Positions 42,986 through 55,048 of a DNA stretch of 64,000 nt are shown in pieces; position 1 is the first letter of the stretch; each line of letters opens with the position of its first letter. The DNA is from Chrysoporthe austroafricana. Its lineage: Eukaryota > Ascomycota > Sordariomycetes > Diaporthales > Cryphonectriaceae. Location: assembly GCA_001051155.2 (NCBI GenBank), contig JYIP02000004.1, positions 1,427,576 to 1,491,575 on the forward strand, in the 5' to 3' direction. The notes under the pieces were generated by a model, which was not told the origin of the DNA, searched no databases, and worked only from the letters and a program-made list of their open reading frames with translations. Position numbers and translations under genes: made by a program.

Positions 42986-44177
42986 TCTAAATGGTATGGT
43001 GAAGGGGTGACATGGTGCTGTGGTCTGATGGCAGAGGTACGGACGGGACTGAAGCCTGACCAAGTCGTCTTCTGCCTTTGAGGATGCGAGCTGCTCTAGG
43101 CCAGGAAGGGCGGGAGAGCCGTCGAGCGCAGTATCATGCAGCACAACATGTTTCGGTCGTCACAAGTAGAGCCATAAGGAGTCTGGGCCTCCGGTGCATT
43201 CAGCTATACAGCTAAATGAACGGACCGCTGCGGGTGATATCTATCTATCACCGATGTCAGCAATGCTGCCAAGGACATAGCAGGTATGTCAGAGGAGGGG
43301 AATGAGATCGGTAGAGGGTGTCAGAGAAGAGAGCTCAATGCATTTTATCAACAGGATGATTCAGAACAGGTCTGTGAAATGCGAAGATTCTCATCATCCA
43401 ATGTAGCGATGACGGTCATGGAGGCAGAATACTAACCATGAAACCATGAGAAGGCCTGCTTTCTATCTTGAAAGCATCTCTCGCCTCCGCAAGGCTATAC
43501 CGCAGTCATCAACATCCTCCAGCCTACATGTAGGCTCGGTGGGAGCAAGCAGGGTGACCAAAGGCCGTAAAACAGCTCCTTTCCCCTCTGGTTCTCCAGA
43601 GATCCGGGATGCGGGCACTGGTGGGCCGACTTGGGGCTATAGGCTGGTAGTCATCGTGGACAAAGCTTGCACATGGTGAAGTTGAAAATTCCCAATCCCA
43701 CCGACGATTTTTTTTAAACTGGTGGGTGGGGCTCGTGTTTAGGGCCGATCTAACCAAACAGGGTCGATTCTGCAGCCAGTTCCTTCTGCCCCCTCTGTGC
43801 ATCCAATCTTCATGGAACAATCTTGGCAGCCAGAGATGGTCCAGACCCCCACCGGGCCACCTCACTGCTCTCGATCCTGGGGGGCGTCCAGCCTCCGGGC
43901 TCTGTGTCTCTCGACCTACCTATGTACCTACGCGAGCTGCTGCTTGATGTGTTGCTTTTTTTAGAGCTCTACTGTCCAGCAGCCTGGGCACACGCCCAGA
44001 TCAGTCAGGTCACCCGAAGAGCGCCCCAATGCGGTGGGCCATGCCGCGTTCTGTCTAACCCAAGCTGGGCTCGATCCTTCAACTGCCCCTGAGCAGACAA
44101 GCAGACAAGCCTTGCATTGCAGGCCAGGGGACTTAGCGCTGAGGGGAACACACTTACGTCACGAGACAGCCATTGAC

Positions 44178-44208
44178 TTTTGGCTTTGGCTTTGGCTCTG
44201 GCTTTGAC
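44178..44208. repeat. TTTGGC hexanucleotide repeat
   Basis: About five tandem copies of a T/G-rich hexamer with one substitution, upstream of the CPS1-like gene. Confidence 0.75.
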
Positions 44209-44715
44209 TGTGACACCTCTTCCACTTCCCGCAAAGATACAACCCCGGACTGTAGGGCTTTCTTTTGAGGAACAGTCTCCTGCGACCGGCCCGACGATAA
44301 CTGGGCGAACTACCCACTGGAGCCGGCTAGCGTGCAGCCCATCGAGGCGAGGTGAACAAACAATCACAGGTTCACGCTGGAGTCATCAGGCTCTGGGCAC
44401 CTTGCAGGGTCCAACGAGCTCTGCTTCGTCTTGATGTCCGCGCTGCCGCCTGCAGGGTCTTGAAATCAGGGAACAAGGGAATTCGATGTGGTGCTTCTTC
44501 TTCACTCCACCTGCGCAACCCCGATCTCCATCCATCTCCATCTCCATCTCCCACCGAACCACTGAGTCGTCCTCCTTGTTCGACGTCCAGCGTCGCTCAC
44601 CACAGGCATACATACCTATGAGCTGCCTCCTCAGCTCGTCGACTCTGCCCCGAGATACCCACCATCCACACCATTCAACAACCCTCTCTACCTGGCACCC
44701 ACGACATAGTCCATC

Positions 44716-47700
44716 ATGGCAGCAGATCTCGCCCCGGATCTGCAGGAGCGGCTAGACGAGCTAGAGAGAGAGTTGGAGGTGAGTTCCAGGTTGTTGCTTT
44801 AGGTCTCGTCACCCTCGTCAGGGCAATCAGAGAAGCGAGCTCCTCTCTCCTGGTCGCCGCGCCCATCCCTCACGTCCGGGCTCGCCCTCGGCGGAATTGT
44901 CGCTCCCAGAACCGCCTGTTCCTATTGCATTCCTACCGTTCTTCTCGCGAGACAAAGCAATCTAGCTGACCAAGATGCTCTGCCACAGGAAGGCGATATT
45001 ACTGAGAAAGGGTATGTCATCATCTCACTACCTCCCCCCACCTGCTAGACGTCTCCCGCCGGGTGCGCCTCAGCGCGATCCCGCAAAGCATTTCAGGTCA
45101 CGTTCCTTCTATATAGAGTACAGACTTTCCCCACCGCGTGTCCGGGCTGACCCCTTGAGTCTTCTCGACTTCCAGATATCACAAGCGAAGGACACAGCTC
45201 CTCTCCCAATACGGTGCTCTTCCCACAGAATCCCAACCTGGCTTGCGCATACACTCTGCAGACAGCTCCTCGCACCCTTCCAACGATGGCACGAGGGCAG
45301 GCGCTTTGGCCGCTCTCAGCGCGAATTCTCCGAGCCCGATCAGTCCGGTATCTCCAACCACCGATATCACCTCCCCAGTCGGCGGGCGAGCTCCGTCGCC
45401 CTACTCGCAACGGGCCCAGAGCCCTTACCTCATTCCTCCAGAGCAACATCCGGCCAATCTGTTGGCCCCGGGCGGCACCTTCGCCGACTCGCGCCCAGAT
45501 ATGCGACAGCGCAATTCACTTTTCCTTGTGCCAGGCCTAGAGCAAGGGAATGATGACCCTACACGTTCACCCACGATGGCTTCGGCCGACTATGCTTTCA
45601 ATCCCGAGCGCCATGGCGACTATGGCGAGCCGGAGCGACGCAATACGTACGACAGCAGATCGGGCACCTTGCTCGACTCACAGGGCTACTTTTCCGACTT
45701 CGCTGGCCAGCAGGCCTACGACCAGATGCCTTCGGAGCAGTATGGCGGACCTCAGCGCTATTCCGCCAGCGACGCCTTCTCCCCGACGGCCGCAATGGCC
45801 CCCCCCATGCTCTCGGCGAATGACCTTCCCACCGATGACATCCTCGAATTCCTGATGCCGTTGGAGCCTCGTGAGGTCCCTTTTGCCATATCCGACCCAC
45901 ACAATTCGCACGTTCAGATGTCTCAGTTCGATAATATAGCTGCCGTGCTGCGTCATCGGGGTCGCACGTCAGCCAAGCTTCCCGCATACTGGGTTCTCGA
46001 CAGCCGCGGAAAAGAGACAGCATCCATAACCTGGGATAAACTTGCTTCTAGGGCGGAGAAGGTGGCTCAGGTCATAAGAGACAAGAGCTCTCTGTACCGC
46101 GGGGATCGGGTCGCCCTGATATACCGCGACACTGAGATCATCGACTTCGCCATAGCCTTGCTTGGATGTTTCATCGCCGGCGTCGTGGCGGTGCCCATCA
46201 ATGAGCTTCAAGACTATCAGAAGTTGAACCTGATCCTGACTTCCACGCAAGCACATCTTGCCTTGACGACTGACAACAATTTAAAAGCATTTCAGCGAGA
46301 CATCACTGTACAGAAACTCACGTGGCCCAAGGGGGTTGAGTGGTGGAAAACAAACGAATTCGGCAGCTATCACCCCAAAAAGAAGGACGATACCCCGGCA
46401 CTGTCCGTGCCAGACCTAGCCTATGTCGAATTCTCGAGAGCCCCAACCGGCGATCTCAGGGGTGTGGTTCTGAGCCACCGAACGATCATGCACCAGATGG
46501 CTTGCTTGAGCGCCATCGTATCCCAGGTACCTGGCAACACTCCCGGAGACACCTTCAGCCAATCTCTGCGTGACAAGAACGGGCGGCTCATTGGCGGTAG
46601 CGCAGGCAGTGAAATCCTGCTCTCGTATTTGGATCCCCGTCAAGGCATTGGGATGATTCTTGGGGTTCTGCTGACCGTGTATGGTGGCCATACCACCGTC
46701 TGGGTGGAGAACAAGGCCGTGGAAGTTCCAGGTCTTTATGCGCATCTGATAACCAAATACAAAGCAACGCTCATGGCGGCGGACTATCCCGGGCTCAAGC
46801 GAGCTGCCTACAACTACCAGCAGGATCCAATGACGACCCGAAACTTCAAAAAGGGGACCGAGCCCAATTTCCAATCAGTCAAGCTATGCCTGATAGATAC
46901 TGTCACTGTTGACAGCGAGTTCCACGAAGTCTTAGCGGATCGATGGTTGCGACCACTCAGAAACCCGAGGGCGCGAGAAGTCGTGGCTCCTATGCTGTGT
47001 CTACCGGAACATGGAGGCATGGTCATTAGCGTACGCGACTGGTTGGGAGGGGAGGAGCGCATGGGATGCCCCCTCAAGCTGGACGTGGATGAAGACGAAG
47101 ATTCCGAGGAGGAGAAGGAGAAGGAAGAGAAGGAAAAGCCGGCCAATGGCTTTGGGAGTCTCCTCAGTGGCGGCCCGACCAATGTGACAGAAGAGCGCGC
47201 CAAGAACGAGTTGAGCGAGGTGCTGCTCGACAGGGAAGCATTGAAGTCGAATGAGGTCATGGTCGTCGCCATAGGTGATGAGGCTAGGAAGAAGGCCAGC
47301 GACCCGAGTACGGTCCGTGTTGGAGCCTTCGGGTACCCAATACCCGACGCCACATTGGCCGTTGTCGATCCAGAAACAGGTCTGCTGTCCTCTCCGCATT
47401 CGATCGGCGAGATCTGGGTGGACTCCCCTTCTCTATCTGGTGGATTCTGGGCGCTGCCCAAGCATACAGAGCAGATTTTCCATGCCAGGCCCTTCAAGTT
47501 CGAACCAGGGAACCCAACACCAACTGCTGTTGAGCCAGAATTTCTTCGAACAGGCCTTCTCGGTACTATTATCGAGGGCAAGATCTTCGTCCTGGGCTTA
47601 TACGAGGACCGCATCAGGCAAAAGGTGGAATGGGTCGAGCACGGGCACGAAATTGCGGAGTACCGATACTTCTTCGTGCAGCACATCGTCGTCAGTATCA

Positions 47701-50646
47701 TGCGCAACATTCCAAAAATTTTCGACTGCTCAGCATTCGATGTATTCGTCAATGAAGAGCATCTGCCCGTCGTGGTCCTCGAATCTACAGCAGCGTCAAC
47801 GGCACCTGCAACTTCCGGTGGGCCGCCACGACAGCTAGACACTGCACTTCTCGACTCTCTGTCCGAGAGATGCATGGAGGTTCTAATGCAAGAGCACCAT
47901 TTGCGGGTTTACTGCGTCTTGATTACCGCACCAAACTCGCTGCCCCGAGTACAGAAGAATGGCCGTAGGGAAATTGGGAACATGCTCTGCCGCAAGGAAT
48001 TTGACCTCGGTAACCTTCCTGCAGTGCACGTCAAGTTCGGCGTGGAGCATGCTGTACAAAATCTGCCTGTTGGTGTTGATCCAATGGGCGGTATCTGGTC
48101 CCTTCTTGCTTCAGAGTCCCGGGCCGAGGTATTGGGCCCCGTCGAAAGACAGTACTCCGGCATCGATCGTCGAGAAGTTGTCATTGACGATCGGACTTCG
48201 ACTCCGCTCAACAATTTCAAGAGCATCACCGACCTTATCCAATGGAGAGTAGCTAGGCAACCTGAGGAGTTGTCATACTGTACGATCGACGGCAAAGGCA
48301 AGGAAGGCAAAGGCATCACCTGGAAGAAATTCGATACCAGGGTGGCAGCAGTTGCCATGTATCTCAAGAACAAGGTTAAGGTCCGGCCTCGAGATCATGT
48401 CATTCTCATGTACACCCACTCGGAGGAATTCGTCTTCGCTATACATGCGTGCATCAACCTCGGCGCTGTCGTCATTCCTTGCGCCCCGATGGATCAGAAC
48501 CGTCTGCCGGAAGATGTACCGGCTTTCCTCCACCTCGTGGGCGACTATAACGTCAGGGCTGTGCTGGTAAACCAGGACGTCGACCATCTCCTCAAGATGA
48601 AGCCAGTAGCCCAACACATCAAGCAGTCTGCCTCCATCTTGAAGATAGGCGTGCCTCCCATTTACAATACAACGAAGCCACCGAAGCAGAATAATGGACT
48701 GAGAGACCTGGGTATCACTGTGGATCCTTCTTGGGTCCAGCCAGGCTACCCAGTCGTCATCTGGACGTACTGGACACCCGATCAGCGAAGGCTCGCAGTA
48801 CAACTGAGCCACGAAACAATTTTGGGCATGTGCAAGGTCCAAAAAGAGACTTGCCAAATGACCAGCTCCAGGCCCGTCCTAGGCTGTGTCAGAAGCACCA
48901 CGGGCCTTGGCTTCATCCACACTTGCCTGATGGGCATCTACATCGGCACGCCTACGTACATACTATCGCCAGTGGAGTTTGCACAGAACCCAATGTCGCT
49001 ATTCATGATCCTTTCTCGTTACAAGATCAAAGACACGTACGCGACGCCTCAGATGCTCGACCATGCAATGGCTCTCATGCCCGGGAAGGGCTTCACGCTT
49101 CACGAGCTGAAAAATATGATGATCACAGCGGAGGGCCGACCACGCATCGATATCTTTCAGAAGGTTCGACTGCACTTTGCAGCGACTGGGCTGGACCGCA
49201 CGGCGATCAACACGGTCTACTCACATGTACTAAACCCGATGATTGCATCGCGTTCGTACATGTGCATTGAGCCAATCGAGCTGTGGTTAGATACCAAGGC
49301 TCTCAGACGAGGCCTTGTCCTCCCTACCGACGTCGACAGTGATCCGAAGGCACTACTCGTCCAAGACTCCGGTATGGTTCCTGTATCGACACAGATAGCA
49401 ATCGTCAACCCCGAGAGCCGACTTCTTTGCGGAGATGGCGAGTACGGCGAGATATGGGTCGATTCAGAGGCCTGTGTCAAGGGCTTCTATGGCTCCAAGG
49501 ATGTATTTGATGCAGAGAGATTCGATGGCCGGACGATCGATGGAGACCCGAACATCAGCTATGTCCGGACTGGTGATCTCGGCTTCCTTCACAATGTCAG
49601 CAGACCTATTGGTCCAGGCGGCGCTCAGGTAGATATGCAGGTTTTGTTTGTGTTGGGCAGCATTGGAGAGACATTTGAAATTAATGGGCTCAGTCACTTC
49701 CCCATGGATATCGAGGCTTCTGTGGAGAGAAGTCATCGAAATATCATGACTGGAGGCTGGTAAGTCAAATCCTGTGTAGCCTTCTGGTCTGGTGGTAGGT
49801 AGGCTAACAAGGAACCCCAACAGCGCTGTATTTCAAGCTGGGGGCCTCATCGTGGTTATTGTTGAAGTAGGCCGCAAGGCTTACCTTGCATCCATTGTCC
49901 CTGTGATCGTCAATTCCATATTGAACGAGCACCAGGTGGTCGTCGACATTGTTGCTTTTGTCCAGAGGGGTGATTTTCCCCGATCTCGCCTTGGAGAAAA
50001 GCAAAGAGGCAAGATTTTGGCTGGTTGGGTATCCCGTAAGATGAGGACGATAGCACAGTTCGCCATCCGGGACACATCCGCCAACCTGGGGGCCGGCGAA
50101 GGTGAAGGCACTCCAGACGGGCACAGGGCAAGCTACAGCAGCTTCAGAAGCAGCAGCGGCGCACAGATCGGCCTCGCCGCGGTCGGCAGTACGTTACGCA
50201 ATGTCGAACCGGCCCCTCAGATCCTTGAGCAGAGAGAATTAGAGCAGCAGCTCGAGCACATGGGTGCCCTTCCGCCTGAGGAAATGAGGGCCGGGCATTC
50301 TCATGGCAATGATCCTAACGGGAATGGTCGTGATGAGATGACACCGACAGGGCCACGCGCTTCTCAAGATCAGCACGCGTTCGACCTTCCCGACTTCAAC
50401 CAATTCGACTCGAACGATGCGCCACCAGGTGTTGGTCCCAAGCCAAACCAACAAACACCCGAGATCAGATTGGCTGAGTTTCATGAAGGGGGGCAGATGG
50501 TTGATTGGCGCGGCCATACTATTCCTCAGGATGGCGCCGGGCACCACGCCCGCAATCCTTCGATACAAAATGAAGAGGATTGGGCTGCTGATGCTATCGC
50601 CGGAATGAATCTCGTCGACCAAAATGATATAGGTAGGGGCTACTAG
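44716..50646 (+). CDS. CPS1: CPS1/DIP2-like protein: DMAP1-binding domain plus two AMP-binding domains
   Basis: Four exons, 44716-44778, 44989-45011 (23 bases), 45176-49759 and 49824-50646, give 1830 residues in consistent phase. The start M-A-A-D-L-A-P leads into a DMAP1-binding-type segment (L-Q-E-R-L-D-E-L-E-R-E-L, then G-D-I-T-E-K-G-Y-H-K-R-R-T-Q-L-L-S-Q-Y). A disordered Ser/Pro region follows, then adenylation-like domain 1 (about 300-900) and domain 2 (about 1080-1640), and a disordered tail. The substrate-independent motifs are degenerate: S-R-A-P-T-G-D-L-R-G and T-Y-W-T-P-D-Q-R-R replace the usual S-G-T/S-T-G-x-P-K loop, and T-G-L-L-G replaces T-G-D in domain 1, while domain 2 keeps R-T-G-D-L-G. 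This order is that of fungal CPS1 proteins and animal DIP2. CPS1 is known as a general fitness and virulence factor in several ascomycetes; the biochemical reaction is unsettled. Confidence 0.92.
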
Positions 50647-52134
50647 GCGTGGCATCCTTCTGGACGTTAGAGACGCGAGGTCGGCGGGTGTAGCGTGGCT
50701 CCCTTTCGCATTGCTGGGACGCTGTGGTTCTAGCCTTTCGCTGGGACTGGGTTTTTCATTCCTTTACCCTTTTTTACTTTCTCTTTTCACATCACTCGTA
50801 TCTATCATTTCTATACGACACGGTTGGCGTAGCACAGCACGGAAGGGTTGGGTCCTCAGGTATTTCTCTGTTTGTCTGGGTTGCATTTCCCATTATGATG
50901 GTACGACTTCATTGCTAGGAGCAGATGCAAAATGGATGAGGAGAGAACTTGGTCATGTGCACATATTAACAACTACTACATACTGCGCTGCGATAGATCA
51001 GAGCGTCTTGCTGAGATAGATCATTTGCGTCTCGCTGGGCTGTAGAAGCTGGAAAGGACAAATATCATCTTCGCAGAATGCGATGGCACATCCTAAACAT
51101 ATTACTTCTTCTGCTGGATCATCGACGATCTTGAGCCTAATCCAATCAAAAATTTTCCAACCCGGAGATTTCCAAGAAATTGTCGTGTATGGTCTCGGCA
51201 ACGCACGCTCAACAAGGACAGCATGAAAACTCGAGGCCAGCACGCCACTCCTGGGAAATTTCTCGATACTCAATCTTAAACCCTCGTGAAACCGTCACCG
51301 GCCGTAAGACAAGGCTGACAAACGAAGCGGTCTCTTAGCCTTTCTGAGTTTCATCAAGTTAACTGGATCTCAGGATCTCAACTTGACGAGCGACCACCGG
51401 TGCATTGGCGCCAAGAACTCAGTACCAACAAGCTCGAAAGACAAAACGTGGAGCAAATTTTAATCAGTCCAAACTCTGACAAGATCCTCTGTGTCTAGAA
51501 TACATGATGCATGTTGTACCTTGGGAGGTCAGCCAGCCTGACGGTCACACGCAGAGTGTCTTCACTGCCCTCCAGGGCCTGGATACATGTTCGCTATGCA
51601 ATGGATAACTAATCAAGCTCTACATATTCTTTTTTTTTCCTCCCCCGCCCCCAACTTCAGTATATAAATATTCACCATCACGAGGATCCACCCATGTCTT
51701 GAGTCTTCTCTGAACTGGACATGATCGCTCTCGAAGCGTATTGCATGGATTTGAAGGCCCTTTGTATGCAGTACACCCTCCTCAAGTCTCACAGACTCAG
51801 CGAAGAATGATTACATGACCCTTCGGGGTTTTTAGACAATATAGCCCTCGCCTTCAAACACCCCTTATTGGCCATGAATTTAGTGATTTTCACGCCGAGA
51901 CAACCTTCGATTATGCTTCTGAAGTTCTCATCTTGATTTCTTAACATATATCACCTCATTTGCATCAGCTGTGTTTCATTTTTTTTTTTTTTTGGTGTTA
52001 CCACAGATCACATAAACTTGGCCACCGCAGCTAGACTTGAACTTTTAGCTGAGAAGCCCGTGAATCTTCAACTGGCGTCTACCACCCATGACGCTCCGCG
52101 ACACTTTACCATACGCTCATTAATATTTTCCCCT
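50647..52134. other. Intergenic region with a possible coding remnant
   Basis: About 1.5 kb with the CPS1-like 3' UTR and the promoter of the glycosyltransferase gene. On the minus strand, 50998-51290 is an open stretch of about 97 codons without ATG whose composition (D-W-I-R-L-K-I-V-D-D-P-A-E-E, C-L-G-C-A-I-A-F-C) looks protein-like; it may be part of a decayed gene or an exon of one. T-runs at 51630 and 51979. Confidence 0.45.
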
Positions 52135-53780
52135 ATGCGGATCGATTGTACATTCTCGATCATGGGCCATTTCTTCTGGGCGTTACCATCGATAGGGCGG
52201 TCGCAATTCACATCGATCCTGGCCATCGGTCTTCTTCTCTTCATATGGACGCTATGGTGGCAAATGTCGAATGTGTCTTCAGATCATTCATGGACATTCA
52301 AGAGTGACCCTATGGCTAGCAGTGATAGCCATTCCATGTCGACAAGCATCATATCCAAAATACAAGAGCTGGGAAAGCCGTTGACGACCGCCGTTGACCT
52401 CTCGGACCCCGATGCTCCATTCGTGGGATGGCCCTTGAAGCGAGCATGTGATGAGGTTGAGGAGTGGGTGCCGGGTGTCGTCTTCATGTGCGACAATAAC
52501 TTCGGTGGTATCGGAAATGTACGCAACTTCATCCTCACATGTATTCGATACGCGATCGAGGCCGGTGCCACGGGTATCGTGATGCCGGCGATCAGGAAGA
52601 GGAAGGATGACAACATCAAAATTATCTTCGACGACTCGGACTTCAGGCCATTTAGCTACTTGTTTGACGAGGACAACTTTCGTCAGGCAATGGGAGACAG
52701 CTGCCCGCAGATCACAATTCATGATGACTGGACCAGAGTGCCCCACATTCGATACCTAGATGATGGTAGTGGAGAGCCGGAGATTCAGAAGATTGATCCA
52801 CGACAGTTAGATCGTATTGATACCGTCAAATGCGACTTTGCTGAGCTGGATCACCAGACTGACCGCTTCGGGGGTAAGCCAAACTTTCTGTTCGTGTTTA
52901 TGCTGCTGCTCTTATTCCTTGCCAGATCATATTCTTCTGTCTTCCCTAGCCTGAGTTCTGATCGTATCCTGTCCGTGTCTGTGGCGTAAGGATTCGGACT
53001 GGTATGCTGATATGGGAAGTAGCCCGATTTCGAAATTTTGTCACCGATCCCAAAAATGGGATACCGCCTTCTGAAAACAACACTCGATTATTCCGCGGGG
53101 ATGACTGGCCCGGTGTTTTATGGGAATGGCCTGTCTTCCGTGACGGCCCAGAGCTGGCAAATACATTTGCTGGGCTCTGCAAGTTCAACAAAACCATCAT
53201 GCGACTTGGCAAGAAGGCCCTCGCCAACATGCAGGCTTTCGCACAGACTCGTGCACGATCACATGGTATCCAGACCATGGACGGCCACGGGTCTAAGTTC
53301 TTCGGTGCGCATCTGCGATCCGAGGCAGACGCCGAGCCGTTCTGGCCGTCGTATGAGGAGCAGGAGAGCGCATATCTGAGCAAGGCGGCAGAATTTGGGC
53401 TGAAAGTCGGATACGTCGCTTCGGGTAATCTGACTGAGGCCAGTAAATTGTCGAAGGCAGCAAAGGAGCAGATTAGCATGACCTTAGTTAGCAAACACGA
53501 TTTGCTCGAAGACGATGACCTGAAGGAGCTGCACTCCATGAGCTGGGACCAGCAAGGCCTTGTCGACTATATCGTTCTGGCGGGCGCGGATTATTTCGCT
53601 GGCAATGGAAGGAGCAGCTTCTCAATATCAGTTTGTCAGAAGAGGCACTTGAAGACGGAGGGCCTATACTCGAGGCCATACAAATTGCGAGCAAATGGAT
53701 ATGGACGGAGTTTCATTGTCGGACCCATGGATATGTACTACGAGCATTGGTTGTTCATCTGGGATGCTATGTGGCCGTAA
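52135..53780 (+). CDS. O-fucosyltransferase-like type II membrane glycosyltransferase
   Basis: Exons 52135-52873 and 53023-53780 give 498 residues. The 149-bp intron (GTAAGC donor, CTGAT branch, AGTAG acceptor, phase 1) joins T-D-R-F-G to A-R-F-R-N-F. A single membrane anchor lies at about residues 17-39 (S-I-L-A-I-G-L-L-L-F-I-W), with a short cytosolic tail, as in Golgi enzymes. The lumenal part starts with F-M-C-D-N-N-F-G-G-I-G-N-V-R-N-F and contains G-A-T-G-I-V-M-P, W-P-V-F-R-D-G-P-E, F-G-A-H-L-R-S-E-A-D-A (the H-x-R that contacts the nucleotide sugar in the GDP-fucose O-fucosyltransferase superfamily) and S-S-F-S-I-S-V near the end. This fungal family is poorly studied; fucose as the donor sugar is inferred from fold, not shown. 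A second ATG ten codons in (M-G-H-F-F-W) is an alternative start. Confidence 0.82.
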
Positions 53781-54155
53781 TCAAGAGGTAGAAGGGTGTC
53801 TGGGCTAGAGCACGACAGATTTATTATTCCATGTGCGTTTGTTGTTTCATAACGATCGTTTTAGATAAGAAGGATAGAGCCCAAGCACGTGGCGTTCTGG
53901 CTGTTACTGAATCTGCCTAGATGAGTGGGTCTTTTACTGCAGTCATCTATTGTTCGGTAATGATATGACCACGGCCTCACTCTTAGTTTTGAGAGTGGGG
54001 TCAGGCGACAAGGCAACAGCACTGCAGCTCCGTGACAGTTATCCCTCCTCCATCAATTTCCTTAAAGCATATTTTACCTCACTATTTCGACACCACAATA
54101 TTGCCTGTCCTGGAATGTTGCCAGGGTTTGACTACTAGGCTCCCGAGATATCGAA
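53781..54155. other. Short intergenic region
   Basis: 3' UTR of the glycosyltransferase and promoter of the RING gene. Nothing else seen. Confidence 0.6.
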
Positions 54156-55048
54156 ATGAACGCCGACTATGATGATGAAGACAAGTGCCCTATCTGTCAC
54201 AACCTCCTCTATAATCCGGCCAAGACTTCGTGTGGTCATTCAGCCTGCAGTGCTTGTCTCATGACATGGATCGCGTTTTCGGAGGATGGGCCTCAGCGCC
54301 TTGAAGAGTCCTTTCAGATACCATCCAGGCCCATCATTGATGGACTGGGTCTTACATGCAGTTTGTGCAGAGCCGAGACGAAAGCCTTTCTCGATACTAC
54401 AAGGCGATACCAGCTCCAGCACAGGTATCCTAATGCATATCAAGAGCGCAGCACGGATGTTACGAACGATACTGTCGACGATATGGTCATTCAAGTCGGA
54501 AACAGACACAAAAATGTCCCTCCTTCTATCTCACCTTTTTCTGGAATGGTCCGGACCCATTACTGGACCTTCTTCCTCGTAAGCTCACGACCAGAGGTGA
54601 TCGAATCGGTCGACCTCATACTACATAGAAGCTTCCGTAATCACCGTTTCGTCACATTACGCAAACATCCTTTCACCAAGTCATCACTAGGCTGGGGGTA
54701 TTTCGAGATTGCCATCTTGTAAGTCCAATATATATTTCCGCTGAAAATATCAACCCAGACCCGACGCCTTCGAGCCCTCTGGGGCCTTTGACTCAGAAGA
54801 GCTGAGGCTAACGTCAGAATTTGACAAGTATCACACTACGTGATGGTTGGGAATGGGAGAGCTCGAGCGCCGTGAGCAGCACGTCTGGACGTAATAGGAA
54901 AGACAGACTGGCACTGAATTGGATGCTTTCCTTTGGTGAGAACGGGAGTCAATTAATCAAGGCTCAGAGAATCCGAAGGAGAGAGACTTCAGATGAGATA
55001 GTGGAGTCACTCCAGCACCTCTTTTCCACCACTGATGAAGGAGACTAA
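54156..55048 (+). CDS. RING finger protein fused to a YEATS-like domain
   Basis: Exons 54156-54718 and 54829-55048 give 260 residues; the 110-bp intron (GTAAGT donor, CTAAC branch, ACAAG acceptor, phase 2) joins G-W-G-Y-F-E-I-A-I to F-I-T-L-R-D-G-W-E-W. The N-terminus is a RING finger: C11-P-I-C14, C26-G-H28, C31, C34, then C68-S-L-C71, with a 33-residue gap before the last pair. A short linker follows. From about 120 the sequence reads H-Y-W-T-F-F-L-V, then V-D-L-I-L-H-R-S-F, then P-F-T, G-W-G-Y-F-E-I, then L-A-L-N-W-M-L-S-F-G-E-N-G-S-Q. This matches the strand pattern of YEATS folds (H/W start, L-H-x-S-F, G-W-G-x-F), closer to the divergent pYEATS-type than to histone readers. Expected role: an E3 ubiquitin ligase whose target or ligand is bound by the YEATS-like module. 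Partner and pathway unknown. Confidence 0.78.

Larger units (their letters stand above)
42614..44715. other. Divergent promoter region of the low-complexity and CPS1-like genes
   Basis: A 2.1-kb stretch with no convincing gene. It contains a pair of spaced direct repeats near 42.9 kb, a (TTTGGC)n-like tract at about 44178-44208, and C/T-rich, CCATCT-repeated sequence at 44520-44553 that precedes the CPS1-like start codon, as expected of a long fungal 5' UTR. Confidence 0.5.

Noticed and set aside
46814..47875. 353-codon minus-strand frame inside the CPS1-like gene
   Set aside because: Ser/Arg-rich antisense shadow of the adenylation domain coding sequence.
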